DNA from: Alkalihalobacillus sp. CinArs1
GTDB lineage: Bacteria > Bacillota > Bacilli > Bacillales > Guptibacillaceae
Reading direction: 5' to 3'
DNA: 54,962 nucleotides
Assembly (NCBI RefSeq): GCF_947387515.1
Contig: NZ_CANDOB010000007.1
Span: forward strand, 1-54,962
Of this stretch, positions 42,006-51,720 are shown in pieces (the first letter of the stretch is position 1; every line of letters begins with the position of its first letter). Both the position numbers and the translations under genes were made by a program. The notes under the pieces are model-generated. The model did no database searches. It was given only the letters and a program-made list of their open reading frames with translations, and was not told where the DNA came from.

Positions 42006-43178
42006 TTATTGGTATTCTGGCAATGGATCTAAAAGTAAAGACCAATCCTGCTTCATTTCTTCATCTGTTAGAAGGCATTGGTCAAGTGACTGTTCAATTT
42101 GCTCCTGGTCGAGGTGAAGACCAATCATCACAAGTTCGGTCAGACGATCCCCGTAAAGGTCATCCCAACGTTCAAGAAGATCAGGATCATCTCTCATGGC
42201 TTCCTTTTGCTCATTAGCTGAAGAGGTAGCAACCCATTTACCAGCAGATTCAATGCTAAGCGATGGTCCTGCTTGGGAAAGCAAGCCAGTGATATCATTC
42301 CGGGTAGCGAGCCAGAAAAAGCCTTTTGCCCGAACAACATCTCTAGGCCATTGCTCAAGCCATGCCATCCACCTTTCAGGATGAAAAGGCCGTTTTCTGC
42401 GGTATACAAATGATGAAATCCCGTATTCTTCTGTTTCAGGAGTATGTTCTTCATTCAACTCCTTAATCCAGCCTGCACTTTGACTTGCCTGTTCAAAATC
42501 AAACAGGTTAGTGTTGAGTATTTGATTAAGATGCACTTTTCCATAGGTACTGGTCTTAATCAGAGCATCAGGATTCAGTGTTTTAAGAATCGAAGTTAAT
42601 TTTTCTATTTCTTCTTGTTCCATTAAGTCCGTTTTATTAAGAAGAAGTATATTCGCAAATTCAATCTGATCAACAAGCAAATCAACAACATCACGTTCAT
42701 CACTCTGATCGGCACCTTCTTTGCGGTCTAGCAACGAGTCACCGGAATGAAAATCATGCCAGAATCGGTTTCCATCAACAACCGTCACCATCGTATCCAG
42801 TCTGCACGTCTCACTGAGGTCGATGCCAAGTTCCTCATCCATATATGTAAATGTCTGTGCCACTGGAATGGGCTCTGAAATACCAGTAGACTCAATCACA
42901 AGATAATCAATTTCCCCTGCTTCCATCAGCTTTTTCACTTCAAGAATCAGGTCTTCTCTTAGGGTGCAACAGATACATCCATTTTGTAGCTGGACTAATT
43001 TTTCATCTGTTCTAGAAAAGCCATTTTTGATTAATTCTGCATCTATGTTGATTTCACTCATATCGTTTACAATGACTGCTATTCTTCTCTGCTCTCTGTT
43101 TGCGAGAATGTGGTTTAGGAGCGTTGTTTTTCCTGCACCTAAATATCCGCTCAGAACAGTAACAGGGATTTTCCCCAT
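42006..43178 (-). CDS. COG0523 GTPase, zinc metallochaperone (ZagA/YciC-like)
   Basis: A 390-residue G3E-family GTPase with Walker [12 protein letters not shown] (10-20), the metal-binding C68-I-C70-C71 motif, Walker B-type [16 protein letters not shown], and a C-terminal CobW domain (about 260-385). COG0523 proteins deliver zinc to client enzymes. A Zur-box-like site lies 20 bases upstream, and the zinc-free S14 gene follows, matching the Zur regulon. Confidence 0.93.
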   Translation of the reverse strand: MGKIPVTVLSGYLGAGKTTLLNHILANREQRRIAVIVNDMSEINIDAELIKNGFSRTDEKLVQLQNGCICCTLREDLILEVKKLMEAGEIDYLVIESTGISEPIPVAQTFTYMDEELGIDLSETCRLDTMVTVVDGNRFWHDFHSGDSLLDRKEGADQSDERDVVDLLVDQIEFANILLLNKTDLMEQEEIEKLTSILKTLNPDALIKTSTYGKVHLNQILNTNLFDFEQASQSAGWIKELNEEHTPETEEYGISSFVYRRKRPFHPERWMAWLEQWPRDVVRAKGFFWLATRNDITGLLSQAGPSLSIESAGKWVATSSANEQKEAMRDDPDLLERWDDLYGDRLTELVMIGLHLDQEQIEQSLDQCLLTDEEMKQDWSLLLDPLPEYQ

Positions 43179-43197
43179 CCATATTCACTCCTTTAAA

Positions 43198-43212
43198 TCA
43201 AAATAATTACGA
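43198..43212. promoter_or_regulatory. Zur-box-like site upstream of the GTPase gene
   Basis: On the minus strand TCGTAATTATTTTGA matches TCGTAATNATTACGA with two mismatches. It lies in the 40-base gap between the flavoprotein stop and the GTPase start. Confidence 0.7.
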
Positions 43213-43218
43213 TTTGAT

Positions 43219-44355
43219 TCATATACTTTTTGCAATGCGTTCAGCTGCTTTCCTCGCCCCTATGATATTTCGTGAGCCAGGACCGATTTCAAGCTCAGCA
43301 AGAGGTCCTGAAACAAACAAACGTGAGCTCCATTCCAGCGTCTTTTCTACAATTGGATAGCCACATGCTGCACATGGAAGCACTTCATTTTCGATGAGGT
43401 TTTGCAGCCACTTCTGCTGAGGCATCTTTGCTTGAAATCCTGTGGCAAAAAGCGTTGTTGCAGGCATCATGCTCCCTTCGGTTATAAAAAGCGCATTGGA
43501 CTTCCAACAAACAGATGTCACATTGCTTTGGATTATTGAAAGGGACCCCTGTTTCTCCAAACAGTTCAATTTCTGATGGAGTTCGGAAGGGATGGATCCC
43601 CGATGACGTGCTTCCTTAATCATTCTCCGTCTTCTTCTATAGCACGCTACCTTCTCATAACCGTTTAAATATTTTGGACCAATCCAGCCAGGATCACTGT
43701 CAAAATCATGCACTCTGAACGGATGCCGCGTAATAAGACTTACTTTACCTGGAAACCGGTTGGCCATTGTAATGGCTGCGTGTGCTGCTGTTATGCCACC
43801 CCCAACGATGGCAATCGGAGGAGTAATTTTCTCCATATCAAGACGAGGGTCAAAAAGGTGCCAGGCATTTTTCAATTTATCTCCCCAGTCCGGATAGGCA
43901 AGTTCATTGTTTCCTATTGCAATCACGCAGTTCTTTGCAAAATAAATGCGTCCATCTTCTGTTTCAATCTCCCAATATGGACCTTCTTTCGCAACATTTA
44001 CAACCTTACTGCTACACCAAACCTCTTGAAGGCCGACTTCACGTAAGACTGAATCTGCATGTTCATTAAAAAGATTTAGTGCCGGGCGATCATAATAGCC
44101 ATAAAAAGGATTCGTATACGATTTTTCCTTTGCATATTTCTCCAGACTGAAAGGAGGAACATCAATATGATGTACAGATGGAGACCTAAGAAAAGGCATT
44201 TGAATACGCCCTGTTCTCTCTTTCCATCTTGCAAGCGGAACTGAATGAGGATCAATCATAAGAAGCTCTTCCTTTTTGACTTTCCCGCTTTTCAAAAGTG
44301 TTGCTGCAATCGTACAACCATGTATGCCTCCACCTATAATAATCCAATTATACAT
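43219..44355 (-). CDS. FAD/NAD(P)-binding monooxygenase-like flavoprotein, Zur-associated
   Basis: A 378-residue protein with two dinucleotide folds: FAD site IIIGGGIHGC (about 5-14) and NAD(P) site IAIVGGGITAAHAA (about 190). The intervening region (LARWKERTGRIQMPFLRSP) resembles SidA/lysine-N6-hydroxylase-type and FAD-dependent monooxygenases. It lies behind a Zur-type palindrome, suggesting a role in zinc starvation such as modifying a metallophore or ligand; inference only. ATG at 44355 follows GGAG by 8 bases. Confidence 0.75.
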   Translation of the reverse strand: MYNWIIIGGGIHGCTIAATLLKSGKVKKEELLMIDPHSVPLARWKERTGRIQMPFLRSPSVHHIDVPPFSLEKYAKEKSYTNPFYGYYDRPALNLFNEHADSVLREVGLQEVWCSSKVVNVAKEGPYWEIETEDGRIYFAKNCVIAIGNNELAYPDWGDKLKNAWHLFDPRLDMEKITPPIAIVGGGITAAHAAITMANRFPGKVSLITRHPFRVHDFDSDPGWIGPKYLNGYEKVACYRRRRRMIKEARHRGSIPSELHQKLNCLEKQGSLSIIQSNVTSVCWKSNALFITEGSMMPATTLFATGFQAKMPQQKWLQNLIENEVLPCAACGYPIVEKTLEWSSRLFVSGPLAELEIGPGSRNIIGARKAAERIAKSI

Positions 44356-44372
44356 ATCCACCACTCCGCAAA

Positions 44373-44387
44373 TCGTATCGATTACGA
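44373..44387. promoter_or_regulatory. Zur-box-like palindrome upstream of the flavoprotein gene
   Basis: TCGTATCGATTACGA agrees with TCGTAATNATTACGA at 12 of 14 defined positions. It lies between a possible minus-strand promoter (TTTTGT-N17-TATAAA, -10 at 44388-44393) and the start codon, where binding would block transcription. The rest of the 315-base divergent gap up to 44610 holds nothing else I recognise. Confidence 0.8.
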
Positions 44388-44610
44388 TTTATAGTGTATA
44401 TGAATTAGTAACAAAATACAACAAAAGAATGCTACTAAATTTAGCAAAAATGAGAAGTGTTAGTTTTAAAGATTCTAGTTCAATGCCTCCTCGTTGATCT
44501 CATCTTCAGCCAAAATGATCGTTTGCTCCACCTATTCCGTCTTTTTTAAACCTTTTACTAGGTCCAGTCTTATGCGAGACTATTCTTATTTTAAACCGTA
44601 ATAATTTCGT

Positions 44611-44639
44611 TTTACAAATCGTAACCATTACGATAATAT
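44611..44639 (+). promoter_or_regulatory. promoter of the zinc-binding lipoprotein gene with embedded Zur box
   Basis: TTTACA (44611-44616), 17 bases, TAATAT (44634-44639). The spacer contains TCGTAACCATTACGA (44619-44633), one mismatch from the Zur consensus TCGTAATNATTACGA, so Zur would occlude polymerase directly. Confidence 0.85.
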
Positions 44640-44670
44640 GATTTATATGTATATTTAAGGGGGAGATATA

Positions 44671-45714
44671 ATGACGTACAAGCGCCGAAGTATGGCATCG
44701 ATAATGCTAATTGTTGTATTGCTTCTAGCAGCATGTGGCAGCAATGAGGATAGTTCAACAGCTATGGAAAACAGCAATTCAGATGAGAAGTTAATCGTTT
44801 ATACCACATTGTTTCCTATTGAGGATTTCACAAGAAAAATTGGTGGCGACCATGTTGACGTGGAATCAATCCTGCCACCTGGATCGGACGCACATACCTA
44901 TGAACCTACTACAAAAACCATGGTAAGCATTGCTGAAGCCGATGGTTTTATATATAACGGTCTTGGGATGGAAAGCTATGCAGAGGCAATCGCTGACTCA
45001 ATTGAAGGAAATAATGTAATAATGTTTGAAGCTTCTACCAGAATCGAAGCAATTGAGCACAAAGATAACCATCATGAAGAGCAAGGAACTTCGGAAGATG
45101 GGGAACATGCTGAAGAAGGTGAACACCATGATGACCACGAAGCTTCTGAAGAGGAAGAGCATGCTAAAGAAGATGAACACCATCATCATGGGGACAAAGA
45201 TCCTCATGTATGGCTGGATCCAGTTAGAGCAATTGCAATTGCAGAAAACATAAAAAATGCTTTAGTTGAACTACACCCTGAAGCAAAAGAGGATTTCGAA
45301 GCCAATTTTCAAGAAGTAAAAGCAGACCTTAAAAAGCTTGATAATGATTTCGAAAGCTTAACTGATTCAAAAGATAAGCCTGAAATGATTGTTTCACACG
45401 CAGCTTATGGCTACTGGGAAGAGCGATACGGAATCCATCAAATTGCGATTTCTGGCCTTTCACCGTCCAATGAACCATCACAAAAAGCATTAGAAGAAAT
45501 CATTCATACCGCAAAAGAAAAGAATTTATCATATGTACTATTTGAGCAAAACGTAACGCCGAAGGTTGCGAAGAGCCTGCAAAAAGAAATTGGCGCAGAG
45601 GCTCTACGTCTTCATAATCTCTCAGTCCTGACGGATGAGGATATTGCAAATGAAGAAGATTACTTTAGCCTGATGCGTAACAACCTGGACACTTTAGATA
45701 AAGCACTTCAATAA
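44671..45714 (+). CDS. znuA: zinc ABC transporter substrate-binding lipoprotein (ZnuA/AdcA-like)
   Basis: A 347-residue lipoprotein (lipobox L-A-A-C, Cys22) of the cluster 9 metal-binding family. Zinc ligand motifs are seen as DAHTYEPT, the DPHVWLDP region, IVSHAAYGY and the C-terminal FEQN. Between about 127 and 174 there is a long charged, His-rich loop (HH, HHDDH, HHHH) typical of zinc-specific members. GGGGGAG precedes the ATG. No permease or ATPase gene is adjacent, so it must work with a transporter encoded elsewhere. Confidence 0.93.
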   Translation: MTYKRRSMASIMLIVVLLLAACGSNEDSSTAMENSNSDEKLIVYTTLFPIEDFTRKIGGDHVDVESILPPGSDAHTYEPTTKTMVSIAEADGFIYNGLGMESYAEAIADSIEGNNVIMFEASTRIEAIEHKDNHHEEQGTSEDGEHAEEGEHHDDHEASEEEEHAKEDEHHHHGDKDPHVWLDPVRAIAIAENIKNALVELHPEAKEDFEANFQEVKADLKKLDNDFESLTDSKDKPEMIVSHAAYGYWEERYGIHQIAISGLSPSNEPSQKALEEIIHTAKEKNLSYVLFEQNVTPKVAKSLQKEIGAEALRLHNLSVLTDEDIANEEDYFSLMRNNLDTLDKALQ

Positions 45715-45732
45715 TCTATTCAATTTAATAGT

Positions 45733-45769
45733 AAAAGGCGTAATCCCTAACAGAATCACGCCTTTTTCT
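45733..45769 (+). terminator. terminator of the zinc-binding lipoprotein gene
   Basis: AAAGGCGT pairs with ACGCCTTT (extended by AATC/GATT-type pairs) and is followed by TTCTT. Confidence 0.8.
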
Positions 45770-45867
45770 TATAGACTGCAAGATTAGCAAGTAGATAGGA
45801 AGAAATCCCTATAATCATTGATTACTGAGATTGTAAAAGAATTTTTCACCACACAAACGTTCATGAA

Positions 45868-45910
45868 TATAAAAACGTTCCTAAAAGTAATTACTCTTAG
45901 GAACGTTTTA
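45868..45910 (-). terminator. terminator of glmS
   Basis: AAAACGTTCCTAA pairs with TTAGGAACGTTTT over 12 bases; on the minus strand it is followed by TATATTC and preceded by A-rich sequence. Confidence 0.75.
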
Positions 45911-45964
45911 ATTTAGCTGACCTTTACCAAATAACTTGTTGTTACTGGTAACGGACGCTTCTAT

Positions 45965-47770
45965 TTATTCTACAGTTACAGATTTAGCAAGGTTTCTTGG
46001 CTTATCAACATCACATTCACGGTGAAGTGCTGCATAATAAGCAAGCAGTTGTAGTGGTACTACAGAAACAAGTGGTGTTAAGTGCTCATGCACTTCATCG
46101 ATTACGATTGAGTCGTTTTCCTCTTCAAGACTCTTCGTCGTTACGATACAAGGAGACGCGCCACGAGCAACTACTTCTTCAACGTTTGAGCGGATGCTTC
46201 CGTTCACGTGCTTCTGAGTTGCGATCGCAATAACAGGCGTACCTTTTTCAATCAGTGCAATCGTACCATGCTTAAGCTCTCCTCCAGCAAATCCTTCAGC
46301 CTGGATGTAAGAGATTTCTTTTAGTTTAAGTGCTGCTTCTAGACATACGTAGTAGTCTACGCCACGACCGATGAAGAACGCATTACGTGTTACAGAAAGG
46401 AATTCACGAGCTACCGCTTCAATCTTTTCTTTCTGATCGACGATCGATTCAATTGCATTTGCTACAATTCCTAATTCCTGAAGAGGATCGAAATCAAGCT
46501 TAATGCCTTTAGCTTGTGCCGTATCAACCGCAAGAATGGTTAATACCGCCATCTGAGCTGTATAAGCTTTTGTCGATGCTACAGCGATCTCAGGACCCGC
46601 ATGTGTGTGAAGCGTGTAATCTGCTTCACGTGAAAGCGTTGATCCAGGAACGTTTGTAATCGTGAGTGACTTGTAGCCTTTTTTCTTCACGTTTACAAGA
46701 ACGCCACGACTATCTGCCGTTTCACCACTTTGTGAAATAAAGATGAATAGTGGATTTTTTGAAACGAGTGGCATATTGTAGAGGAACTCACTCGCAATAT
46801 GCGTTTCAACAGGAACTTGAGCGATGTTCTCGATAAGCTGCTTTCCAACAAGACCAGCATTGTAACTTGTTCCGCAAGCAATGATGTAGATTCGATCCGA
46901 ATCCTTAACAGCGTTTCGAATATCTTCATCTAGCTTGATGTTGTCATTTTCATCTTTATATTTCGTGATGATATTTCGGATTGCAAACGGCTGCTCGTCG
47001 ATTTCTTTAAGCATATAGTGCGGGTACGTACCCTTTTCAATATCGCTTGCATCGATTTCAGCAGTGAATGGCTCACGTTCAACCGTTTTTCCATCCATAT
47101 CTTTGATCGTGATTGAATCACGCGTTACAAGAACGACCTCTTCATCCATCAATTCGATGAATTCATTCGTTACTTGAAGCATCGCCATCGAATCACTTGC
47201 GATCACGTTAAATTCATCACCTACTCCTACTAGAAGCGGGCTTTTGTTCTTTGCAACAAATAACGTGTCAGGATTTTCATTATCGATCAGTGCTAGTGCG
47301 TAAGAACCGTGAAGTTCTTGAAGCACTTGATGAAATGCCTCTTCTACTTGCATGTTGTGCTTTACTACAAATGTCTCAATCAGTTGTACCACGACTTCAG
47401 TGTCAGTAGCACTAACGAATTCAGTTTCGGATAAGAAGTTGCGTTTGATTTGTTGATAGTTCTCAATTACACCATTATGCACTAGCGTAAAACGTTCTGA
47501 TGCACTTTGATGCGGGTGTGCGTTTATTTGACTTGGTTCACCGTGTGTTGCCCAACGTGTATGTCCAATTCCAGTAGTCGCTTCTACGCTCTCATCAACT
47601 TGTTTACGAAGATCTGCAATACGCCCTTTTTCTTTCGTAAGGTGCAAGCCTTCGTTATTAAGAAGAGCGATACCGGCTGAATCATAACCACGATACTCAA
47701 GTTTTTCTAGCCCACGCAATAAGATTTCTCTAGCATCTTTATTTCCAATATATCCAACAATACCACACAT
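45965..47770 (-). CDS. glmS: glutamine-fructose-6-phosphate aminotransferase
   Basis: The 601-residue enzyme (B. subtilis 600 aa) makes glucosamine-6-phosphate for cell wall synthesis. After Met removal Cys2 (MCGIVGYIG) is the glutaminase nucleophile; the Ntn domain has [10 protein letters not shown] and NGVIENY, and two SIS domains follow ([10 protein letters not shown]). It ends [13 protein letters not shown] as expected. ATG at 47770 follows AAGGAGG by 7 bases; the frame is open 24 codons further. The leader holds a glmS ribozyme and a hairpin over the ribosome binding site. Confidence 0.98.
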   Translation of the reverse strand: MCGIVGYIGNKDAREILLRGLEKLEYRGYDSAGIALLNNEGLHLTKEKGRIADLRKQVDESVEATTGIGHTRWATHGEPSQINAHPHQSASERFTLVHNGVIENYQQIKRNFLSETEFVSATDTEVVVQLIETFVVKHNMQVEEAFHQVLQELHGSYALALIDNENPDTLFVAKNKSPLLVGVGDEFNVIASDSMAMLQVTNEFIELMDEEVVLVTRDSITIKDMDGKTVEREPFTAEIDASDIEKGTYPHYMLKEIDEQPFAIRNIITKYKDENDNIKLDEDIRNAVKDSDRIYIIACGTSYNAGLVGKQLIENIAQVPVETHIASEFLYNMPLVSKNPLFIFISQSGETADSRGVLVNVKKKGYKSLTITNVPGSTLSREADYTLHTHAGPEIAVASTKAYTAQMAVLTILAVDTAQAKGIKLDFDPLQELGIVANAIESIVDQKEKIEAVAREFLSVTRNAFFIGRGVDYYVCLEAALKLKEISYIQAEGFAGGELKHGTIALIEKGTPVIAIATQKHVNGSIRSNVEEVVARGASPCIVTTKSLEEENDSIVIDEVHEHLTPLVSVVPLQLLAYYAALHRECDVDKPRNLAKSVTVE

Positions 47771-47779
47771 AAAAAGTCC

Positions 47780-47795
47780 TCCTTCAGTTGAAGGA
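47780..47795 (-). promoter_or_regulatory. hairpin overlapping the glmS ribosome binding site
   Basis: TCCTTCA-AC-TGAAGGA on the minus strand pairs its 3' arm, which contains the start of AAGGAGG, with the 5' arm. A second perfect hairpin, GGGGCAG-GT-CTGCCCC, lies 13 bases upstream at 47809-47824. Confidence 0.6.
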
Positions 47796-47865
47796 ACAGG
47801 TGTACCTCGGGGCAGACCTGCCCCTTCTTTTCCGATTATCAAGTACGTTTCTTCACCAAGGTTTT

Positions 47866-48008
47866 GGTTTTGTACAGAAAGTCACCTTCCTGTTTTAACG
47901 CAAAACCGTACGATTGTGGTGAGCAATCGAGAGGTATCCGCCGATGTTCGATGAACCTCTTCCTCGTCAACTGTTCTCTACCGCTCGAGAGCAGTCCAGG
48001 CGCTTATC
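47866..48008 (-). ncRNA. glmS ribozyme/riboswitch
   Basis: The minus strand contains the conserved core: TAAGCGCC with the expected self-cleavage site between 48004 (A) and 48003 (G), then GTTGACGAGGAAGAGG, TCATCGAAC, ATCGGCGGAT and the 3' segment GTGACTTTCTGTACA. The order and sequence match the glmS ribozyme class, which uses glucosamine-6-phosphate as cofactor to cut the mRNA and lower GlmS synthesis. Located about 95 bases upstream of the start codon. Confidence 0.95.
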
Positions 48009-48067
48009 GTAGTAATAAACCCGCTTCCCTCACTTTCCCTTCTTGAATAGGATTAAACATAACTACA

Positions 48068-48097
48068 ATAATACATTAGATGTAAAATAATGGTCAA
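48068..48097 (-). promoter_or_regulatory. promoter of glmS
   Basis: On the minus strand TTGACC (48092-48097), 18 bases, TATTAT (48068-48073). Transcription would start near 48061, about 58 bases before the ribozyme cut site. Confidence 0.65.
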
Positions 48098-48154
48098 TCC
48101 TTTTTTTCAAAAAACGAAAATTAGTTCCGTCCGATTTACTAGTAGTTTTCTTTT

Positions 48155-48206
48155 AAATAATAAAAGGTATGCATGTATAGCTTGTTGTGTGCTACACACG
48201 CATACC
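48155..48206 (-). terminator. terminator of glmM
   Basis: A 16-bp stem with G-T pairs, GGTATGCGTGTGTAGC with GCTATACATGCATACC, loop of 9, followed by TTTTATTATTT on the minus strand. Confidence 0.8.
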
Positions 48207-48234
48207 ATTCGTACTAAATCCATTTTTGTGTCGA

Positions 48235-49578
48235 TTACGCTCCTAGTTCTTCCTCAACCATCGATACGACACGTTGTACATACTCATCACAAAGTTCTTT
48301 TGTAGGTGCTTCAGCCATTACACGTACGAGAGGCTCTGTTCCCGATGGGCGTACAAGGATTCGTCCTTCACCGTTCATATCGCTCTCAACTTGTTGGATC
48401 GTCTCCTGAATACGTTCGTTCGAATCAACCTTTGTTTTGTCAGTCACTCTAACATTCACAAGCGATTGAGGGTACTTCTTCATTTCAGCTGCAAGCTCAG
48501 ACAATGGCTTCTGTGTCACTTTCATGATATTCGCTAACTGAAGTGCGGATAACATGCCATCTCCTGTTGTGATGTAATCGAGGAAGATAATATGGCCGGA
48601 CTGCTCACCGCCAAGGTTATACCCTTCCTTACGCATTTCTTCCATCACGTAACGATCTCCAACTTTTGTTTTGAGAGAAGTAATTCCCGCTTCTTCCATC
48701 CCTTTGTGGAAACCAAGATTACTCATGACAGTTGAAACAACCGTATCATGACGAAGGTTCTTTTGCTCTTTCATGAACTTTGCACAAATGAACATAATTT
48801 GATCGCCATCAACAATTTCCCCATTTTCATCGATTGCAATCAGGCGATCACCATCTCCATCAAACGCTAATCCTAGATCTGCGTTCTTATCCTTCATGAA
48901 TTCAGCTAGTGCCTCTGGATGTGTAGAACCTACGCCAGCATTAATGTTTGTCCCTGTAGGATTCGTACCAATCGTAGAGATATCCGCTTCTAAATCAGCA
49001 AACAGGTGAGGTGCTAGCGAAGAAGTTGCACCATGAGCACAGTCGAGCGCGATATGAAGGCCAGAGAAATCTTCATCGATTGTTTGTTTTAAGTATTGTA
49101 GGTACTTCTGACAGCCCTCAAAATAATCACTAACAATTCCAAGATCTTCACCTGTAGGACGAGGAACCGTATCTTCATCACTATCGATAAGTGCCTCGAT
49201 CTCTTCTTCTTGAACATCTAAAAGTTTAAACCCATCTGGTCCGAAGAACTTAATACCGTTGTCACCTACCGGGTTGTGAGATGCCGAAATCATGACACCT
49301 GCTTGAGCACTAAGAGCTTTTGTTAAGTGAGCGACACCTGGCGTGGAGATCACACCTAATCGCATGACTTCAGCTCCGATCGATAGTAACCCTGCTACAA
49401 GCGCACCTTCTAGCATGTACCCTGAAATTCGTGTATCACGACCAATTAAAATCTTTGGCTTTTCAGCGCCTTTCGTTAGTACATGCCCGCCAAAACGTCC
49501 TAATTTAAATGCAAGCTCTGGTGTTAATTCAGTATTTGCGACACCTCTAACACCATCGGTTCCAAAATATTTACCCAT
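48235..49578 (-). CDS. glmM: phosphoglucosamine mutase
   Basis: A 447-residue alpha-D-phosphohexomutase (B. subtilis 448 aa) converting GlcN-6-P to GlcN-1-P. It has the phosphoserine loop [12 protein letters not shown] (near 100), the metal loop [10 protein letters not shown] (near 240), the sugar loop GGEQSGH and the phosphate loop [12 protein letters not shown]. It lies in cdaA-cdaR-glmM order, the arrangement in which GlmM regulates CdaA. Confidence 0.98.
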   Translation of the reverse strand: MGKYFGTDGVRGVANTELTPELAFKLGRFGGHVLTKGAEKPKILIGRDTRISGYMLEGALVAGLLSIGAEVMRLGVISTPGVAHLTKALSAQAGVMISASHNPVGDNGIKFFGPDGFKLLDVQEEEIEALIDSDEDTVPRPTGEDLGIVSDYFEGCQKYLQYLKQTIDEDFSGLHIALDCAHGATSSLAPHLFADLEADISTIGTNPTGTNINAGVGSTHPEALAEFMKDKNADLGLAFDGDGDRLIAIDENGEIVDGDQIMFICAKFMKEQKNLRHDTVVSTVMSNLGFHKGMEEAGITSLKTKVGDRYVMEEMRKEGYNLGGEQSGHIIFLDYITTGDGMLSALQLANIMKVTQKPLSELAAEMKKYPQSLVNVRVTDKTKVDSNERIQETIQQVESDMNGEGRILVRPSGTEPLVRVMAEAPTKELCDEYVQRVVSMVEEELGA

Positions 49579-49761
49579 CGTAATTTCTCTCCTTTGTATC
49601 GCGCAGTTCAGTTATGTGTTAACGATTTTATATCATAAAAGCAGCTTTTGTTGACAAGGATGCAAGATATACCTCATAAAGCCGCAAAAAATATGAGCAA
49701 CGGTTGCAGTAAGACCATCCGTCGGCCTCCTACCTTTTATGGGTATATCCTCAAATGCTTT

Positions 49762-50721
49762 TTATCCTTCATCACTCAATGCGATTTTCACCTTAACCTT
49801 TTGTGGTTCTACTTTCGTCATTCCATCAGGTACAGGCACATCAAGCTCCACCGTCGTATCTTCTGTAATCTCCGAAAGATCGATCGATGCCCCATTCAAT
49901 ACTTCTAATTTCTCAAGCGATTCTAGCGGTCCGAACACAGCTACTTCTTTTGGTTCGACCGTAATTGAAGAAATGCTTAATCCCTCAGGAAGCTCGCCTT
50001 CTTGCTCTACTTCAACAGGAACCTTCTTAGATGGGTTACTTATCGGCACTTCGACATCCACGATAGCCGGCTCGATCGTAAGCCCTTGGATCTCGTCCAT
50101 ATTTCCATCGTACACGTTGAGCGTAACCCGAGCGTTAATCGCTTCCTTTGCATTACTCACATCAACGTATCCTCTTACAAATGCTACTTGTTCGAGTTTT
50201 GAAGATCCACCTGTTACGGTTACTGTTTCAGGAGTAACAACAGGGTTTTCAGCCTGGTAGCCTTCAGGCAGTTCTTCTGCTTTCAACAGATTGATTCCAG
50301 CTTGATACGTGTTCGATTTCTTTTCTTCGATCGTTACAGAGACTCTCGCTGGATCAATCGTTACATCGACGTTCTCAGGGAAATCTCGATGTTTAACCGT
50401 CACAAGGTGCTGTCCAGGAGTCAGATTGCGGAGATCGACGTAAACCTCTTTATTGGTCATCCTAGAGATCATTACTCCATCAGTTCTACCCTCTACGATC
50501 ACGTCTACCGTTTCTGGCAGTTCGGAAACGACGACTTCTTCTTCATCATAAAGCACTTCTAGCTTCATATCAGATATAGGATAGGAGTCTCCCTCAGGAT
50601 TAAGCAATCCATCCCCTCCAGAAGTTGAAGCGTCTGGCATAGCAACAATAGTATAGAGCATGAGGGCAAGAAGAAACGAGATAATCTTGACAAACCAATT
50701 ACTTGTCAGCAACTTGTCCAT
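49762..50721 (-). CDS. cdaR: CdaR (YbbR), regulator of diadenylate cyclase CdaA
   Basis: A 319-residue protein with one N-terminal membrane anchor (about 10-28) and four extracytoplasmic YbbR domains spanning about 50-315, recognised by repeated VEVPV/VDVEVPI strands. It binds CdaA and modulates c-di-AMP synthesis. ATG at 50721 shares one base with the cdaA stop (TAATG) behind GGAGGGGG. Confidence 0.93.
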   Translation of the reverse strand: MDKLLTSNWFVKIISFLLALMLYTIVAMPDASTSGGDGLLNPEGDSYPISDMKLEVLYDEEEVVVSELPETVDVIVEGRTDGVMISRMTNKEVYVDLRNLTPGQHLVTVKHRDFPENVDVTIDPARVSVTIEEKKSNTYQAGINLLKAEELPEGYQAENPVVTPETVTVTGGSSKLEQVAFVRGYVDVSNAKEAINARVTLNVYDGNMDEIQGLTIEPAIVDVEVPISNPSKKVPVEVEQEGELPEGLSISSITVEPKEVAVFGPLESLEKLEVLNGASIDLSEITEDTTVELDVPVPDGMTKVEPQKVKVKIALSDEG

Positions 50722-51542
50722 TATTTTTTCCCCCTCCAACTACTCCAACGATTGGAAGTATCGTTCTTCGTAACAGCCGTATTGAGTTCTCCAGTGAGTA
50801 GGTCGCGAAGTACCTCCTCTGATACATTTCGATGAAGCTCTCCATTTTTAGCGAGTGAAATACTACCAGTTTCTTCAGAAACAACAAGAGTCAAGCTGTC
50901 CGTCACTTCACTTATTCCTAATGCTGCCCTATGTCTCGTCCCGAGTTCTTTCGAAATGAAGGGGCTCTCAGACAATGGGAGATAGCAGGCAGCTGCCAAA
51001 ATTTCGTCCTTCTTTAAAATAACAGCTCCATCATGAAGCGGAGTATTCGGTATAAAGATGTTGATGAGAAGCTCAGAAGTTAATTTCGCATTCATCTGAA
51101 TACCAGTTTCTACATAATCGTTTAACCCCGTTTCTCTTTCGATCGAGATTAATGCACCGATACGTCTCTTCCCCATATAAGAGGTAGATTTGATAATCGC
51201 TTCGATCATTTTGTTCGTTTCTTCTTCCTCTACTGCAGAACGAGTGAACAATCGACCTCTACCAAGCTGTTCTAATGCCCGTCTTAGTTCTGGCTGGAAA
51301 ATGATGATGATCGCGAGTAATCCGTAAAGCACCACCCGCTCCAGAATCCAATGCAGCGTATTAAGTTCAAAGAAGCTACTCAAAAACCATGCCGCAATAA
51401 TAACGGTGATTCCTTTTAAAAGCTGAACAGCCTTAGTCCCTCGAATCAACATGATAATTTTATAAATCACATAAGTAACTAGCAAAATATCTATAATTTC
51501 TGTTATGTAGTCAAGTACATTCACATTAGCAACAGGCAGCAC
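50721..51542 (-). CDS. cdaA: diadenylate cyclase CdaA
   Basis: With GTG at 51542 as start (GGAGG 7 bases upstream) the protein has 273 residues, as B. subtilis CdaA. Three N-terminal membrane helices (about 10-80) precede a DAC domain with FQPELRRALEQLGRG, the DGA motif in HDGAVI and the RHR motif in GTRHRAALG. It makes c-di-AMP from two ATP. The frame is open six codons further to an ATG that lies before the ribosome binding site. Confidence 0.96.
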   Translation of the reverse strand: MLPVANVNVLDYITEIIDILLVTYVIYKIIMLIRGTKAVQLLKGITVIIAAWFLSSFFELNTLHWILERVVLYGLLAIIIIFQPELRRALEQLGRGRLFTRSAVEEEETNKMIEAIIKSTSYMGKRRIGALISIERETGLNDYVETGIQMNAKLTSELLINIFIPNTPLHDGAVILKKDEILAAACYLPLSESPFISKELGTRHRAALGISEVTDSLTLVVSEETGSISLAKNGELHRNVSEEVLRDLLTGELNTAVTKNDTSNRWSSWRGKK

Positions 51543-51682
51543 GGCTCTTCCTCCAAACATAGTGAATTTAGCCTGTGGTTCCTAACCGTTACACATCTTG
51601 AAAACGTTGGTAACTTTTTAATTATATCATATTTTTAGTATGTTCAAAGTCAACCGTGTTTGTTCAAATCGATTTAAAATCG

Positions 51683-51712
51683 AAAAAAAACCGCTCGGTT
51701 AAGAGCGGTTTT
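51683..51712 (-). terminator. terminator of sigW-rsiW
   Basis: On the minus strand AAAACCGCTC-TTAACC-GAGCGGTTTT followed by TTTTCG. Confidence 0.92.
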
Positions 51713-51720
51713 AAGTGTGA

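Noticed and set aside
45026-45253. 75-codon Lys/Met-rich ORF
   Set aside because: Frame-shifted reading of the His/Glu-rich loop of the zinc-binding lipoprotein gene.
49739-50260. 173-codon plus-strand ORF
   Set aside because: Lies fully antisense to cdaR, no ribosome binding site, serine/threonine-rich shadow translation.
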